Shown: piece by piece, positions 7,476-16,353 of the stretch | Layout of the letters: every line of letters starts with the position of its first letter | Position numbering within the stretch: position 1 is the stretch's first letter | Assembly: GCF_016743215.1 (NCBI RefSeq) | Contig: NZ_VRZC01000017.1 | Span: 1-38,298 of the forward strand | Origin: Geminocystis sp. GBBB08 | Lineage (GTDB): Bacteria > Cyanobacteriota > Cyanobacteriia > Cyanobacteriales > Cyanobacteriaceae | DNA: 38,298 bases | Direction of reading: 5' to 3' | Translations under genes and position numbers: made by a program | Notes under the pieces: model-generated | The model's input: only the letters and a program-made list of their open reading frames with translations | What the model was told of the DNA's origin: nothing | Databases searched by the model: none

Positions 7476-7831
7476 CCCACAATCTATTTTGTCTAAGTAC
7501 TTAAATAATTTTTTCCTAAATTTAATTATTTTTTTGAGAAAGTTTTATTTTGTTAGAACTCTTCAAGGCTTATTATAAAAAGGTTTTTTCATCAAGTTCA
7601 GATAACTTTATATTTTCACTGATGAATACATATATTAATTCCTTTAATCAAAACATTATAAGGTAGAGATAAAGTATCAGTATTATTACTGATTTATCTA
7701 TCATAAATAATTTGTAAAAGTCAATTATCCGTAAAGATTGATAATTAATCAAATTTTTAAAAAAAAGTTTTAATGGGAATAAATTTAGTGTACAATATCA
7801 AGATAAATAACTTAACTATTTACCCCAAATC
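7476..7831. other. AT-rich spacer, no gene seen
   Basis: No ORF with coding character is visible. Just before the PEP-CTERM gene, TACAAT (7792-7797) could be a -10 box, with TTTTAA 17 bases upstream as a poor -35. Nothing else stands out. Confidence 0.4.
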
Positions 7832-8584
7832 ATGATGACACAAATAAAACCTTTTTCTCATCAGAAAGAGTCTAACAAAAAATTATCTTTAGCTTTCTCT
7901 TTGGCTACCTTAACTGGTTTAGCCTTTACTGTGGGTGTTAATCCTGCTCAAGCATTAACCTTTACTAACACTGTTCCTACTATCGATATTGGTTTTATGA
8001 GTGATTCTTCGAGCACCTCTCAACCCCGACGAGCTGATAATTTCACTTTAAGTAGTCAATCTTTTGGTGCTAATCTCACTACTATTCGCTGGTCAGGATA
8101 TTACTTTGGAACTACTAATTTAGGTACTGATAATTTTACCATTAATATCCTTGATAATTCTAGTAATAAACCTGGTACTCTTGTAGCTAGTTTTTCTGGT
8201 ATAAATTCAACTTCGGCAAATCGAACTGCGAATGGTACTATTACTACAGCACAAGGCACACGGAATAGATATGATTTTACCTATAATCTTTCTCAACTTC
8301 TTAATGCTAATACGCAATATTGGTTATCTATTGTTGACAATACACCAGAAACAACGACAAATTTTTACTGGTTTGGGTCTAATAGTGGAGGTGATGGTTT
8401 TAGCACACAAGCAACATCAACAAGTAGTTGGCAGACTGACAGTGCAAATAGTGCAGGAAACTTAGTGTTTAGTCTAGATTATGAAGCGGTACCAGAACCT
8501 ACTTTAATTTTAGGTACTCTTACTGCTGGACTTGTGGGAACGTTTATGAAAAAAAAATCGAATAGCATCAATCAAAAAGGTTAA
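7832..8584 (+). CDS. Secreted PEP-CTERM protein (choice-of-anchor type)
   Basis: The 250-residue product has an N-terminal signal peptide: a Lys-rich start, a hydrophobic core about residues 19-37, and probable cleavage after N-P-A-Q-A at about residue 42. The mature part is rich in Ser, Thr, Asn and Gly and looks like a beta-sandwich of the choice-of-anchor R kind found in cyanobacterial PEP-CTERM proteins. The C-terminus has the sorting signal V-P-E-P-T, a hydrophobic helix (I-L-G-T-L-T-A-G-L-V-G-T-F-M) and a basic tail K-K-K. In known systems an exosortase recognises this tail at the cell envelope; no exosortase gene is in the window. The substrate is unknown. Two adjacent ATG codons (7832, 7835) are possible starts. 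Confidence 0.85.
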   Translation: MMTQIKPFSHQKESNKKLSLAFSLATLTGLAFTVGVNPAQALTFTNTVPTIDIGFMSDSSSTSQPRRADNFTLSSQSFGANLTTIRWSGYYFGTTNLGTDNFTINILDNSSNKPGTLVASFSGINSTSANRTANGTITTAQGTRNRYDFTYNLSQLLNANTQYWLSIVDNTPETTTNFYWFGSNSGGDGFSTQATSTSSWQTDSANSAGNLVFSLDYEAVPEPTLILGTLTAGLVGTFMKKKSNSINQKG

Positions 8585-8713
8585 TAGTTCAGAACAAGTG
8601 TTAAAACAAAAGTACTTACAAAGTACAGTTAAAGTAAATTTACCAAAAAGTCATAAATCTGTTAATTTAAGCAACAATAGATTAACAGGTTTTTTTATGG
8701 GAAAATATGCCCT

Positions 8714-9706
8714 ATGGAAGTTAATGAATTTATTCAACGTTATACTGCCGGAGAAAATAATTTTACGGGAGCAATGTTAGCCGGAATTGATTTAGTGGGG
8801 GGAGATTTAATTGGTATTATTCTCCATAAAGCTAATTTACAGAAAGCTAATTTTACTTTTTGTTATTTAAGTCGAGCAAATTTCAGTAATGCTAATTTAG
8901 AGGAATCTAATTTTAGTGGTGCTAATCTGAATCAATCTAATTTCACGGATGCGAATCTTCATCGTTGTGAATTTCATGGGGCTATTTTACAAAAAGCAGA
9001 CATGAGAGGAGCACAATTAAGTTTAGCTAATTTATTAGATGCGAATTTAATCGAGGTAGATTTTCGATCTGCAGATCTAAGTAATGCTAACTTAAAAGGT
9101 GCTTGTATGAGAGGAGCTAATCTACGTCTGCAAAAACGGGGTAAACCGACTAATTTACAGGGAGCAAATTTAGATAAGACAGATATGAAATATGTTGATC
9201 TTCAGGGAGTAAACTTAAAAGGTGCTAGTTTAGTAGGGGCAAATCTAGCAGACGCTAACTTTCGTCATGGGTTGTTAACGGGTGCAGATTTAACCCAAGC
9301 AAATTTAAAAGGTGCATCTTTAACGGATGTAGATTTAACTGGTGTAAAATTAATCGGTGCAAATCTTTCTAATGCGAAAATGGAAAGAGCTAATTTAACC
9401 GATGCTGACTTAACTATGGCAAATTTAGAAAATGCGACTATGCCAGATGTTAAATTAATTCGTGCCAATCTTATTCAAGCCAATTTAAGTTTTGCCCGTC
9501 TTAATCGGGTGGATTTGAGTCGTGCTAATTTATATGGTGGTATTTTGCGCAATGCTTCTTTAATGGAGGTATTTTTTGCTCGTACCAATTTAACTTCTGC
9601 GGATTTAACTAATGCTAACTTAATTGGTGCTGATCTGAGTAGTGCAAATGTTACTGGGGTTAATTTTGAAGGTGCAATTATGCCTGATGGTCAAGTTTAT
9701 CATTAA
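8714..9706 (+). CDS. Pentapeptide-repeat protein
   Basis: The 330-residue product is almost entirely pentapeptide repeats A-(D/N)-L-x-x, starting near residue 15 and running to the end, so it should fold as a right-handed quadrilateral beta-helix. The short start M-E-V-N-E-F-I-Q-R-Y-x-A-G-E-x-N-F is typical of cyanobacterial members, which supports this ATG. One irregular insert (about 135-150, L-R-L-Q-K-R-G-K-P-T-N) breaks the helix and may form a loop. There is no signal peptide or membrane segment, so it is probably cytosolic. The role of most such proteins in cyanobacteria is unknown, and a DNA-mimic role as for MfpA/Qnr should not be assumed. Codons repeat strongly (GCT AAT TTA type), which produces spurious ORFs on the other strand. 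Confidence 0.92.
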   Translation: MEVNEFIQRYTAGENNFTGAMLAGIDLVGGDLIGIILHKANLQKANFTFCYLSRANFSNANLEESNFSGANLNQSNFTDANLHRCEFHGAILQKADMRGAQLSLANLLDANLIEVDFRSADLSNANLKGACMRGANLRLQKRGKPTNLQGANLDKTDMKYVDLQGVNLKGASLVGANLADANFRHGLLTGADLTQANLKGASLTDVDLTGVKLIGANLSNAKMERANLTDADLTMANLENATMPDVKLIRANLIQANLSFARLNRVDLSRANLYGGILRNASLMEVFFARTNLTSADLTNANLIGADLSSANVTGVNFEGAIMPDGQVYH

Positions 9707-9801
9707 TTAGAGGTTGCCTCATAGTATTAGTGATTAGGGAAGGGGCAGCTTACAAGGGCAAGTTTTTAATATTTGGGGGAAGGCAAGACAAGGGAGACTA
9801 A

Positions 9802-9841
9802 GTGACTAGGTGACTAGGTGACTATAAGACTATAAGATTAG
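9802..9841. repeat. Decaying octamer tandem repeat
   Basis: Five consecutive octamers read GTGACTAG, GTGACTAG, GTGACTAT, AAGACTAT, AAGATTAG, so identity falls from left to right. This is a small simple-sequence array in the spacer after the pentapeptide-repeat gene. Confidence 0.75.
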
Positions 9842-9879
9842 AGAAATGTTATATAGGAAAAATGGTCTTTTGAGAAATT

Positions 9880-10030
9880 TTTGTAGCCCAATCAACCGAA
9901 CAGGTTTTGTACGGTTTTCCTCCCTATTAGACTTTCGGAACTTTGTCCTCCAAGTTTAGTTAACACCTGTTAGTAAAAAACCGACCTCTGTGAGGGAAGG
10001 ACACACTCCTTTATCCCCCCTTACAACGCT
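9880..10030. other. Unexplained GC-richer segment with pairing potential
   Basis: This part of the 524 bp spacer between the pentapeptide gene and infC is richer in G+C than its surroundings. It contains AACAGGT (9898-9904) pairing with ACCTGTT (9966-9972), a hairpin CCTC-TGT-GAGG, and AAGGA-CACAC-TCCTT followed by six C. No ORF is evident in it. It could be a small RNA gene or a decayed mobile-element fragment; I could not match it to tRNA, tmRNA, RNase P RNA or 6S RNA. Confidence 0.35.
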
Positions 10031-10198
10031 TTTCAGATCAACAAGCCACATTCTTTATTTCTAGCAAAGACACAAAGGCACTCTTTGCGAAAATCCAAAG
10101 TGTAGTTTAAGGAAATGAAAACCGCTGCTCTAAAAGGTGGGAAGGAAATAAACAATGGGCAACTGGGCCTCGCTCGGGGCAATGGCTAAATTTTCTTC

Positions 10199-10226
10199 AT
10201 TCTAAATTCTAAATTCTAAATTCTAA
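10199..10226. repeat. Heptamer tandem repeat (ATTCTAA)4
   Basis: Four perfect copies of ATTCTAA, the complement of the TTAGAAT heptamer at 868-888 and 24027-24040. It lies 4 bases beyond the infC stop codon. Confidence 0.85.
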
Positions 10227-10230
10227 TGTC

Positions 10231-10770
10231 TTATTTTTTTGGCGAAAGAAACATAATCATATTACGTCCTTCTTTTTTAGGTTTTTGCTGAATTTCTGCC
10301 AAATCAGTTAAATCTTGAGCCATGCGTTCCAGTAATTCTTGTCCTAAGTGAACGTGTTGGGCTTCTCGTCCTCTAAAGTTAATGGTGGCTTTAACCTTGT
10401 CTCCCGCATTAAGAAAACGTTTTGCTTGACTGACACGCACTTGATAGTCATGCTCATCAATTTTATAACGCATTTTAACTTCCTTTATATCCGCAGTATG
10501 TTGCTTTTTACGGATGGCACGAGCTTTTTTCTCCTGTTCAAATTTGAACTTACCATAATCCATTATACGACAGACAGGAGGATCTGAGGTTTCACTGACT
10601 AAGACTAAGTCTAATTCTTGCTCCTCAGCCATACGATTTGCGTCTCTGGTGTCGAGGATACCTAACTGTTCTCCTTCCGTACCTATTACTCGTACTTTAG
10701 GAAAACGAATATTGTTGTTGATTTTCGGTAAGTCTCTTTGATTGGTTCTTTTGTTGTTACTATAGGTCAC
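10231..10770 (-). CDS. infC: Translation initiation factor IF-3
   Basis: The 179-residue product is a full-length IF-3, which binds the 30S subunit, keeps it apart from 50S and checks start-codon/initiator-tRNA pairing. The N-domain begins N[11 protein letters not shown] with E-L-D-L-V-L-V-S and [15 protein letters not shown] lysine-rich linker ([10 protein letters not shown]) joins the C-domain with [14 protein letters not shown] and the terminal [16 protein letters not shown]. The start at 10770 gives a short polar leader before the conserved region, as in other cyanobacteria. It is a single gene here; rpmI and rplT, its partners in many bacteria, are absent on either side. Confidence 0.96.
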   Translation of the reverse strand: MTYSNNKRTNQRDLPKINNNIRFPKVRVIGTEGEQLGILDTRDANRMAEEQELDLVLVSETSDPPVCRIMDYGKFKFEQEKKARAIRKKQHTADIKEVKMRYKIDEHDYQVRVSQAKRFLNAGDKVKATINFRGREAQHVHLGQELLERMAQDLTDLAEIQQKPKKEGRNMIMFLSPKK

Positions 10771-10974
10771 AGGTTTTGATTAACTTCTCCAATATGCGAT
10801 CGAATAATTGAATAAAAGCGGTTGATGGTTTAAATAATATTTTTTCTTCATAGTCAATATTATAATTGCTGATTGCGAATCTGTTAGATTTTTTCTAAAG
10901 GATTCATCACAGAAAACTTTAAGTACTGGTTATTTCGTCATAATATTAAAAAAAATTAACAATTTTAGATTTTA

Positions 10975-11829
10975 ATGGATACAATTCAATCACTTTTTAA
11001 TGGTGTGGCGGTGGGTAGTATTATTTCTTTGGCTGCGGTTGGTTTAACTTTAACACTGGGAATTTTGCGATTATCAAATTTTGCCCACGGTGATTTTTTG
11101 ACAGTAGGTGCTTATATAACATGGTTAGTTAATGATCATGGTATTAATATTTCGTTATCGATGATGGTGGGTGCTATAGCTACGGTAATTTTAATGTTAA
11201 TCAGTGAGCAATTATTATGGAAACCGATGCGGGATAAACGAGCAAATAGTACTTCTTTGATTATTCTTTCCATTGGTTTAGCCTTATTTTTACGCAACGG
11301 AATTTTGTTTATTTGGGGTGGTAGTAACCAAAACTATGACTTACCTATCCTAGAAGCGCTTGATATTGGAGGAGTAAAAATTGCTTATTATCGAATTATT
11401 GTTATTATTTTAACTATTTTGGCCATCGTCGCATTACATCTAATTTTAAAAAAGACTAAAATTGGCAAAGCCATGCGCGCAGTGGCAGATAACACTGATT
11501 TAGCCCGAGTTTCCGGCATTAATGTAGAGCAGGTGATCTTTTTTACTTGGATTATTACTGCGGTGTTGACGGCTATGGGGGGAGGATTATATGGCTTAAT
11601 TACGGCGGTACGTCCAAATATGGGTTGGTTTTTGATCGTACCAATGTTTGCCGCTATTAGTTTAGGCGGAATTGGTAATCCTTATGGAGCGATCGCCGGA
11701 GGCTTAATTATTGGCATCGCCCAAGAGTTAAGGGTGCCTTTTTTTGGATCTGAATATAAACTGGCAGTAGCTTTAGTGATTATGATTATAATTTTATTAT
11801 TTCGTCCCCAAGGCATTTTTAGTAAATAA
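10975..11829 (+). CDS. natD: Branched-chain/neutral amino acid ABC permease (LivH/NatD type)
   Basis: The 284-residue polytopic protein is a LivH-family permease, one of the two membrane subunits of an ABC importer for branched-chain and neutral amino acids. About eight hydrophobic segments are visible. The N-terminal G-V-A-V-G-S-I-I-S-L-A-A-V-G-L-T-L motif, L-R-L-S-N-F-A-H-G-D-F, the T-K-I-G-K-A-M-R-A-V-A-D-N stretch (cytoplasmic coupling loop) and a terminal L-L-F-R-P-Q-G-I-F fit the family. Length is normal. Genes for the binding protein, second permease and ATPases are not next to it. In Synechocystis the nat genes are likewise dispersed, which favours NatD over a LivH of a compact operon. 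The family is certain; the symbol is a judgement. Confidence 0.85.
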   Translation: MDTIQSLFNGVAVGSIISLAAVGLTLTLGILRLSNFAHGDFLTVGAYITWLVNDHGINISLSMMVGAIATVILMLISEQLLWKPMRDKRANSTSLIILSIGLALFLRNGILFIWGGSNQNYDLPILEALDIGGVKIAYYRIIVIILTILAIVALHLILKKTKIGKAMRAVADNTDLARVSGINVEQVIFFTWIITAVLTAMGGGLYGLITAVRPNMGWFLIVPMFAAISLGGIGNPYGAIAGGLIIGIAQELRVPFFGSEYKLAVALVIMIIILLFRPQGIFSK

Positions 11830-11830
11830 G

Positions 11831-12031
11831 CGGTCATATAATCTAAATATCAAAGAAGGTAAAGATAATTTCCGTAAACATCATCAACTTGAAGATTAAA
11901 ACTATTTTCAACAAGTAAAAGTTATCCATATTGCGATCGCATGGCCCCATGAGCAAGACATTAGCCCTGATACTCTTTATCTTGATTCAGTGAAAATCCC
12001 GACTCCTTCTTTTAGTAATCTTAGAAGCTAA
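11831..12031 (+). pseudogene. Possible relic of a coding sequence
   Basis: One frame reads R-S-Y-N-L-N-I-K-E-G-K-D-N-F-R-K-H-H-Q-L-E-D, a TAA at 11897-11899, then N-Y-F-Q-Q-V-K-V-I-H-I-A-I-A-W-P-H-E-Q-D-I and on to a TAA at 12029-12031. The second part has a protein-like composition, richer in G+C than the surrounding spacer, and holds a HIP1 site (11933-11940). I do not recognise the family. It may be the tail of a lost gene after the permease, or chance. Confidence 0.3.
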
Positions 12032-12183
12032 TAAAGTTCAATAATTACCTAAAGTTTTAATCTTAATTCTTAAACCTATTACCCATGATTTAATCATTCC
12101 CTATAATAATATGTAGAAACTGAAAATGATGATTAATAGGCATCAATTAAATACTGGTAGAAAATTAACTGTATATTTCCCTT

Positions 12184-12312
12184 TCGTAGTGACGGCTTTA
12201 GCCGTTATAAATAAAAAATAAGTCCTCTTTGACTCATTACAAACATAGGAATAATTTTACCTATCATGATCTACTGAAATTAGTAAGATAAGGGATAAAT
12301 CCCTGACTACGA
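12184..12312. mobile_element. REPIN/MITE-like element with a hairpin at each end
   Basis: The ends TCGTAGTGACGG and, in inverse, TCGTAGTCAGGG match at 10 of 12 positions and bound 129 bp. Each end has its own small hairpin: ACGGCT-TT-AGCCGT on the left and AGGGA-TAAA-TCCCT on the right. Two inverted hairpin units around a short core is the layout of REPIN-type non-autonomous elements. There is no ORF inside. It lies 77 bp before the Uma2 gene. Confidence 0.55.
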
Positions 12313-12389
12313 GCCGATAAACTCAATAATTGACTTCTATTAATTTTAAGTAAGAAATATATATAGCAAATAATGCGGAGTTTAATTTT

Positions 12390-12956
12390 ATGGTGACAGT
12401 AATCAATGTTGAATCTCTAACAAAATTAACCAGTGAGGCATTTTATCAATTATGTCTTGGGAATCCTGATATATCGATGGAAAGAAGTAATCAAGGAGAA
12501 TTAATTATTATGTCGCCTGTTGGTGGAGAAAGTGGAAATAGAGAAGCAAATTTAATCGGTAGTGTTATTATTTGGAATCTCAAAAGTAAGTTAGGATTTG
12601 TGTTTAGCTCGTCAACTATCTTTAATTTACCTAATGGTGGCGATCGCTCACCTGATGTTTCATGGGTTAAAAAAGAAAAATGGGAAAATTTAACAGAGGA
12701 AGAAAAACGTAAATTTCCCCCAATATGTCCAGATTTTATCATCGAATTACGTTCTGAAACTGATAGATTAAAACCGTTACAAGCAAAAATGGAGGAATAT
12801 TTAAACAGTGGTTTACAATTAGGTTGGTTAATTAATCCTCAAGATCGAGAAGTAGAAATTTATCAACCAGAAAAACCTGTTAAAATAATGAAAATGCCTT
12901 GTTTCTTATCAGGAGAGGATATATTACCAGATTTTGAATTAAAAATTAATTTTTAA
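12390..12956 (+). CDS. Uma2-family (DUF820) PD-(D/E)XK nuclease-fold protein
   Basis: The 188-residue product matches the Uma2 family, greatly expanded in cyanobacteria, with a restriction-endonuclease-like fold and mostly unknown role. Family marks are S-P-V-G-G-E-S-G-N-R-E (about 43-53), F-N-L-P-N-G-G-D-R-S-P-D-V-S-W-V (putative metal-binding Asp in S-P-D), and P-D-F-I-I-E-L-R-S-x-T-D followed by K-M-E-E-Y-L-x-x-G (E-L-R in place of the usual E-(V/L)-x-S pattern). The end W-L-I-N-P-x-x-R-x-V-E-I-Y is also typical. It is a lone gene in a repeat-rich spacer, 77 bp after a REPIN-like element. Copies of this family near transposon-like DNA are common, and mobility by transfer is plausible but not shown. 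Confidence 0.9.
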   Translation: MVTVINVESLTKLTSEAFYQLCLGNPDISMERSNQGELIIMSPVGGESGNREANLIGSVIIWNLKSKLGFVFSSSTIFNLPNGGDRSPDVSWVKKEKWENLTEEEKRKFPPICPDFIIELRSETDRLKPLQAKMEEYLNSGLQLGWLINPQDREVEIYQPEKPVKIMKMPCFLSGEDILPDFELKINF

Positions 12957-13037
12957 GTTTTAAGGTGACTTTAACAATTAGAAATTAGCGGTAAGATGCC
13001 TAGATGCCTATTCCAAAACCCCATCACAAATGACAAA

Positions 13038-14222
13038 TCACTTTATGACAAATGGCAAATCATTACCTAACACCTGAAACCCTATTGAATCTTGATTTTT
13101 GGCTAAATAATGGGCAAAATGCCTAGCTAAAGGCGGTACAAATACAAATGGACTCGTAAACCCAGAAAATATTGATAATCCTTCAATTTGCTTAATTTTA
13201 CCTCCTTGAAACGGCATTCCTTGACTAAACGCTACTTGACAAGTATGCCATGTTCCTTGTAACACTGATAAGCTCGGTAAAACTTTAGCGATCGCCTTTC
13301 TAATTCTTCTTTCACTGGCTTTAGCATCTATCGGAGTATCTATATTCGTAATAATTTGACTAATTTGACCTAAACAAAAACTACCATCTAAAAATTGAAT
13401 TGCTCCTGCTTCCTCTACGTCACTTTGTAACTCGTCATTAGGATTTTGCCACATAGATAAGTTTTTTTTGTCGGTAACTTTTTTTTCTGTATCTAAACGT
13501 TTACTGGTACAAGGCATGACTAAAGTGCGTAATTTTATTTTTGAGGGAAGGGTTTTAATTAGTTGTGCATGACTAAAATAAATAGGTAAATTTAAACCTA
13601 ATTTGACTAATAATTGACGAGAAAATGCACCAGCACAAATGATAACTTGCTCACTAGAATAGGTATAATTATTCGTTTTTACTCCTTTAATTTTATGATT
13701 ATTTGTTTCTACAGAAATAACTAATTCTTTTTTTATTTTTCCTCCTAATTTGATGAAGTTTTTTTGATAAGCTAAAATCATTTTTAGTGGATTAACATGA
13801 CCTTGGGGAAATCGTAAACACCCAGCGATCACATCAGGATTAAATAAAGGTTCTAAACTAATACTTTCATCAATATTTAAAAATTGAGGTTTGATATAAA
13901 ACTTTTGATAATCGAGCAGTAGTTGATTTATATTTTGACTAGGATTAATAGTAAATAACAAATCTAGTTCTCGAAATTCAATATCTTCTGATAATTCTTC
14001 ACCTAAATTACGATAAATATTAATAGCTTCTTCACATAATTGATTAGTTAATTTATCTGTGCCACACCAATAAGAAATACCACCATAACTATAAGTCGTT
14101 GCGTTGTTTAAAAAAGAATCTTTATCTAATAATAAAACTTTAAAATTGTTTTTTGCTAATTCATAACTTAAAACTGAACCAGTCAATCCTCCACCGATAA
14201 CAATTACATCATAATTATTCAT
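13038..14222 (-). CDS. FAD-dependent oxidoreductase (D-amino-acid oxidase/DadA family)
   Basis: The 394-residue product opens with the Rossmann dinucleotide motif V-I-G-G-G-L-T-G-S-V-L-S-Y-E-L-A (residues 8-23), followed by a strand ending in D-K-D, the site that binds the FAD ribose. The second FAD region, V-I-I-C-A-G-A-F-S-R-Q-L-L, is near residue 193. The C-terminus has G-L-S-I-F-S-G-F-T-S-P-F with a flavin-contacting loop. This places it in the DAO superfamily with glycine oxidase, D-amino acid dehydrogenase and sarcosine oxidase; the substrate cannot be told. There is no signal peptide. Asn/Lys/Ile content is high, in line with the local AT bias. It is divergent from the channel gene to its right, with an 81 bp shared promoter gap. 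Confidence 0.8.
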   Translation of the reverse strand: MNNYDVIVIGGGLTGSVLSYELAKNNFKVLLLDKDSFLNNATTYSYGGISYWCGTDKLTNQLCEEAINIYRNLGEELSEDIEFRELDLLFTINPSQNINQLLLDYQKFYIKPQFLNIDESISLEPLFNPDVIAGCLRFPQGHVNPLKMILAYQKNFIKLGGKIKKELVISVETNNHKIKGVKTNNYTYSSEQVIICAGAFSRQLLVKLGLNLPIYFSHAQLIKTLPSKIKLRTLVMPCTSKRLDTEKKVTDKKNLSMWQNPNDELQSDVEEAGAIQFLDGSFCLGQISQIITNIDTPIDAKASERRIRKAIAKVLPSLSVLQGTWHTCQVAFSQGMPFQGGKIKQIEGLSIFSGFTSPFVFVPPLARHFAHYLAKNQDSIGFQVLGNDLPFVIK

Positions 14223-14303
14223 AAATTAATTAAAGATCACAAAAAAGAAAAGGATAGGTTAATATTAACATAACAGTTAAAAATTGTTAATCTTCAAAGT
14301 GTA

Positions 14304-16277
14304 ATGCTAATTATTCTCCAAAAAAAAATTTCCTTTTTATTAACTTTTCTTTGTAGTTTAACTTTGCTCCTAAATTTACAACTTCCTCTTCAAGCACAAA
14401 TTCCTTTATTGTCGCCATTATCTACGGAAGATGCTATCAGTCAATTACCCCAAACACCGGCCTGGGATTTGAATAGAGCCGAACCTTGTGGTAGATTTTT
14501 GTGTAGTCGGGTTTTTTTCTTTGGTGATGGTGATTTACTCGGAGATAGAATTATTCTTGCGATACCAAGAGATAGAACAAGAAATGTTAGAGAAGTCGCC
14601 TTAGAAGTAGAACAAAGAGCGAGATTTGTACAAAATATTTTTATTGGTATTTTTCAAAATTTACAAGATGTAGTTAAAAATGATCCCATTCAAGAACGGA
14701 AAAAAACAAGATATTGGTTAATCACTCATGAAAATCCCCCTCATCCCAAAACCCCCAAAGTTGAAATAGGCATAGAAAACGGTCAAACAGTACTTTTTAT
14801 AGGACGACAAGAAGAATTGGGAATCCTTCAACAAGTAATTCTGACAGTTACGGAAGTAGATGCTAATGCCAATGCAATGACTGTTGAACAGTTAGCCAAA
14901 AATTGGCGTAAAAAGATTCAAATTTCTTTAAGTAATGCCCTTTGGGGTTTAGAGATGGATTACCAAAGACCTTTATTAAGAGTATATACTTCTATCTGGG
15001 TTGTCGTAGTAGCTATAGTATTAATTCTTTCAGAAAAACAAATTAATAAGTTATTAAAAAAATGGAAAAAAAATCTTGAACATCAATTAGAAGAAATTTA
15101 CGAAAGTTTAAAAATTGATCCTGAAACCATTTCCATTAAAAAGAACAAAAATAATGTATTTACTACCGATTTAGAAGATAACTTAGAAAAAAAATCAGAC
15201 CAACTTGATTTTTCTTTTATGCAAAAATTACTCACTAAAGGAATAAGAAATAGTAAACAAGTAATAGCTGGAGGAATGTTTTTATCAGCAAAACTTTTAC
15301 CAGACATATTTCGACAAAAACAAAATTTGATCAGACAACAAATTAACTTGATCGAATTAGCTTCTAATCTTTTATTCCTCAATCAAATCACCATAGTTTT
15401 TTTGGCAATTACGATTATTACCATTACCTTTAGAGAAACCCGTTTTTTGTTTAACCTCTTTTTTACTCAAGCCTTACTAATACCTTCAATTTGGATTCTC
15501 ATGGTATTTTTAGATAAAATCATTGATTTTTGGATTGATAGTTCTTTAAATGAATGGGCAAAAGCAAAACAAGAATTAAATCCTCAATCTAATCGCCCTA
15601 TGTTACGAGTGAAAACTTATTCCCCCGCTTTAACTGGTGCTACAACAGTGTTTTTTGGTATTGTAGGTATTTTTTTAACTTTAGGTGTAATTGGTTTAGA
15701 CATCAATATTTTAGCAGGAGCTGGGGTTTTAGCCGTAGCTTTTGCATTTCTTTCTCGTAATCTACTAGAGGATTTACTTAATGGTATTTTAATTTTAGCT
15801 ACTGATCGCTATGTTGTCGGCGATGTGGTGCAAGTGGATCAATTCGCCGGTTTAGTAGAAAGTATGAATCTTTATACAACTTCTTTACGAAATTTGGATG
15901 GACAATTAATCGTGATTCCTAATAGTAAAATTACGACAGTTATTAATATGACAAAAAATTGGTCAAGGGTGAATTTTACAATAAAGGTATCATGGGATGC
16001 TGATTTACAAAAAACCATGAACATCTTAAAAAGTGTAGGAGATCAGATGTATAAAGAACCAGAATGGCAAGAAAAAATGTTTGATACTGCGGAGATTTTA
16101 GGTATTGATGAAATAGATCATAAAGGCGTACTAATCAGAGTTTTAATTAAAACATTACCCTTACAACAATGGATAGTCGGTAGAGAATATCGTTGGCGAG
16201 TTAAACAAGCGTTTCAAATGCAAGGAATTTCTCTGGGGATTCCTCAAAACCAAATTTTTTATAAAAACAATGAATAA
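14304..16277 (+). CDS. Large MscS-type mechanosensitive ion channel
   Basis: The 657-residue product has an N-terminal signal sequence (about 1-31, ending L-Q-A), a periplasmic domain to about 220, and membrane segments near 225-243, 358-376, 387-406, 445-466 and 470-490. An MscS core follows. Its pore-lining helix is the Gly/Ala-rich stretch L-A-G-A-G-V-L-A-V-A-F-A-F-L-S-R-N-L-L-E-D (about 472-492), followed by the beta domain V-G-D-V-V-Q-V-D-Q-F-A-G-L-V-E and V-I-P-N-S-K-I. Such channels open on membrane tension after osmotic downshock. It is longer than E. coli MscS (286 residues) and has an extra N-terminal sensor region, as many cyanobacterial homologues do. A charged coiled linker lies at about 244-300. 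It stands alone on the plus strand. Confidence 0.88.
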   Translation: MLIILQKKISFLLTFLCSLTLLLNLQLPLQAQIPLLSPLSTEDAISQLPQTPAWDLNRAEPCGRFLCSRVFFFGDGDLLGDRIILAIPRDRTRNVREVALEVEQRARFVQNIFIGIFQNLQDVVKNDPIQERKKTRYWLITHENPPHPKTPKVEIGIENGQTVLFIGRQEELGILQQVILTVTEVDANANAMTVEQLAKNWRKKIQISLSNALWGLEMDYQRPLLRVYTSIWVVVVAIVLILSEKQINKLLKKWKKNLEHQLEEIYESLKIDPETISIKKNKNNVFTTDLEDNLEKKSDQLDFSFMQKLLTKGIRNSKQVIAGGMFLSAKLLPDIFRQKQNLIRQQINLIELASNLLFLNQITIVFLAITIITITFRETRFLFNLFFTQALLIPSIWILMVFLDKIIDFWIDSSLNEWAKAKQELNPQSNRPMLRVKTYSPALTGATTVFFGIVGIFLTLGVIGLDINILAGAGVLAVAFAFLSRNLLEDLLNGILILATDRYVVGDVVQVDQFAGLVESMNLYTTSLRNLDGQLIVIPNSKITTVINMTKNWSRVNFTIKVSWDADLQKTMNILKSVGDQMYKEPEWQEKMFDTAEILGIDEIDHKGVLIRVLIKTLPLQQWIVGREYRWRVKQAFQMQGISLGIPQNQIFYKNNE

Positions 16278-16353
16278 GTGAGTCTTAAACCCTTCTTAAT
16301 CACAAAATTTAAGACATCGAACTCAGGTTAAAGTAAGTAAATAGTCATAATTC

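Noticed and set aside
8598-8780. 60-residue ORF overlapping the start of the pentapeptide-repeat gene
   Set aside because: It overlaps a well-supported gene in another frame, has no homologous look and no ribosome binding site.
9265-9468. ORF opposite the pentapeptide-repeat gene
   Set aside because: It is the mirror of the repetitive A-(D/N)-L-x-x codons and has no family features.
9802-9841. CRISPR-like array
   Set aside because: The octamers are contiguous and decay; there are no spacers of regular length and no cas genes nearby.
9880-10030. 6S RNA, tmRNA, RNase P RNA or tRNA gene
   Set aside because: I looked for the conserved cores (RNase P start, tmRNA end, tRNA TTCGA loop and acceptor pairing) and none was present, so only a neutral description is given.
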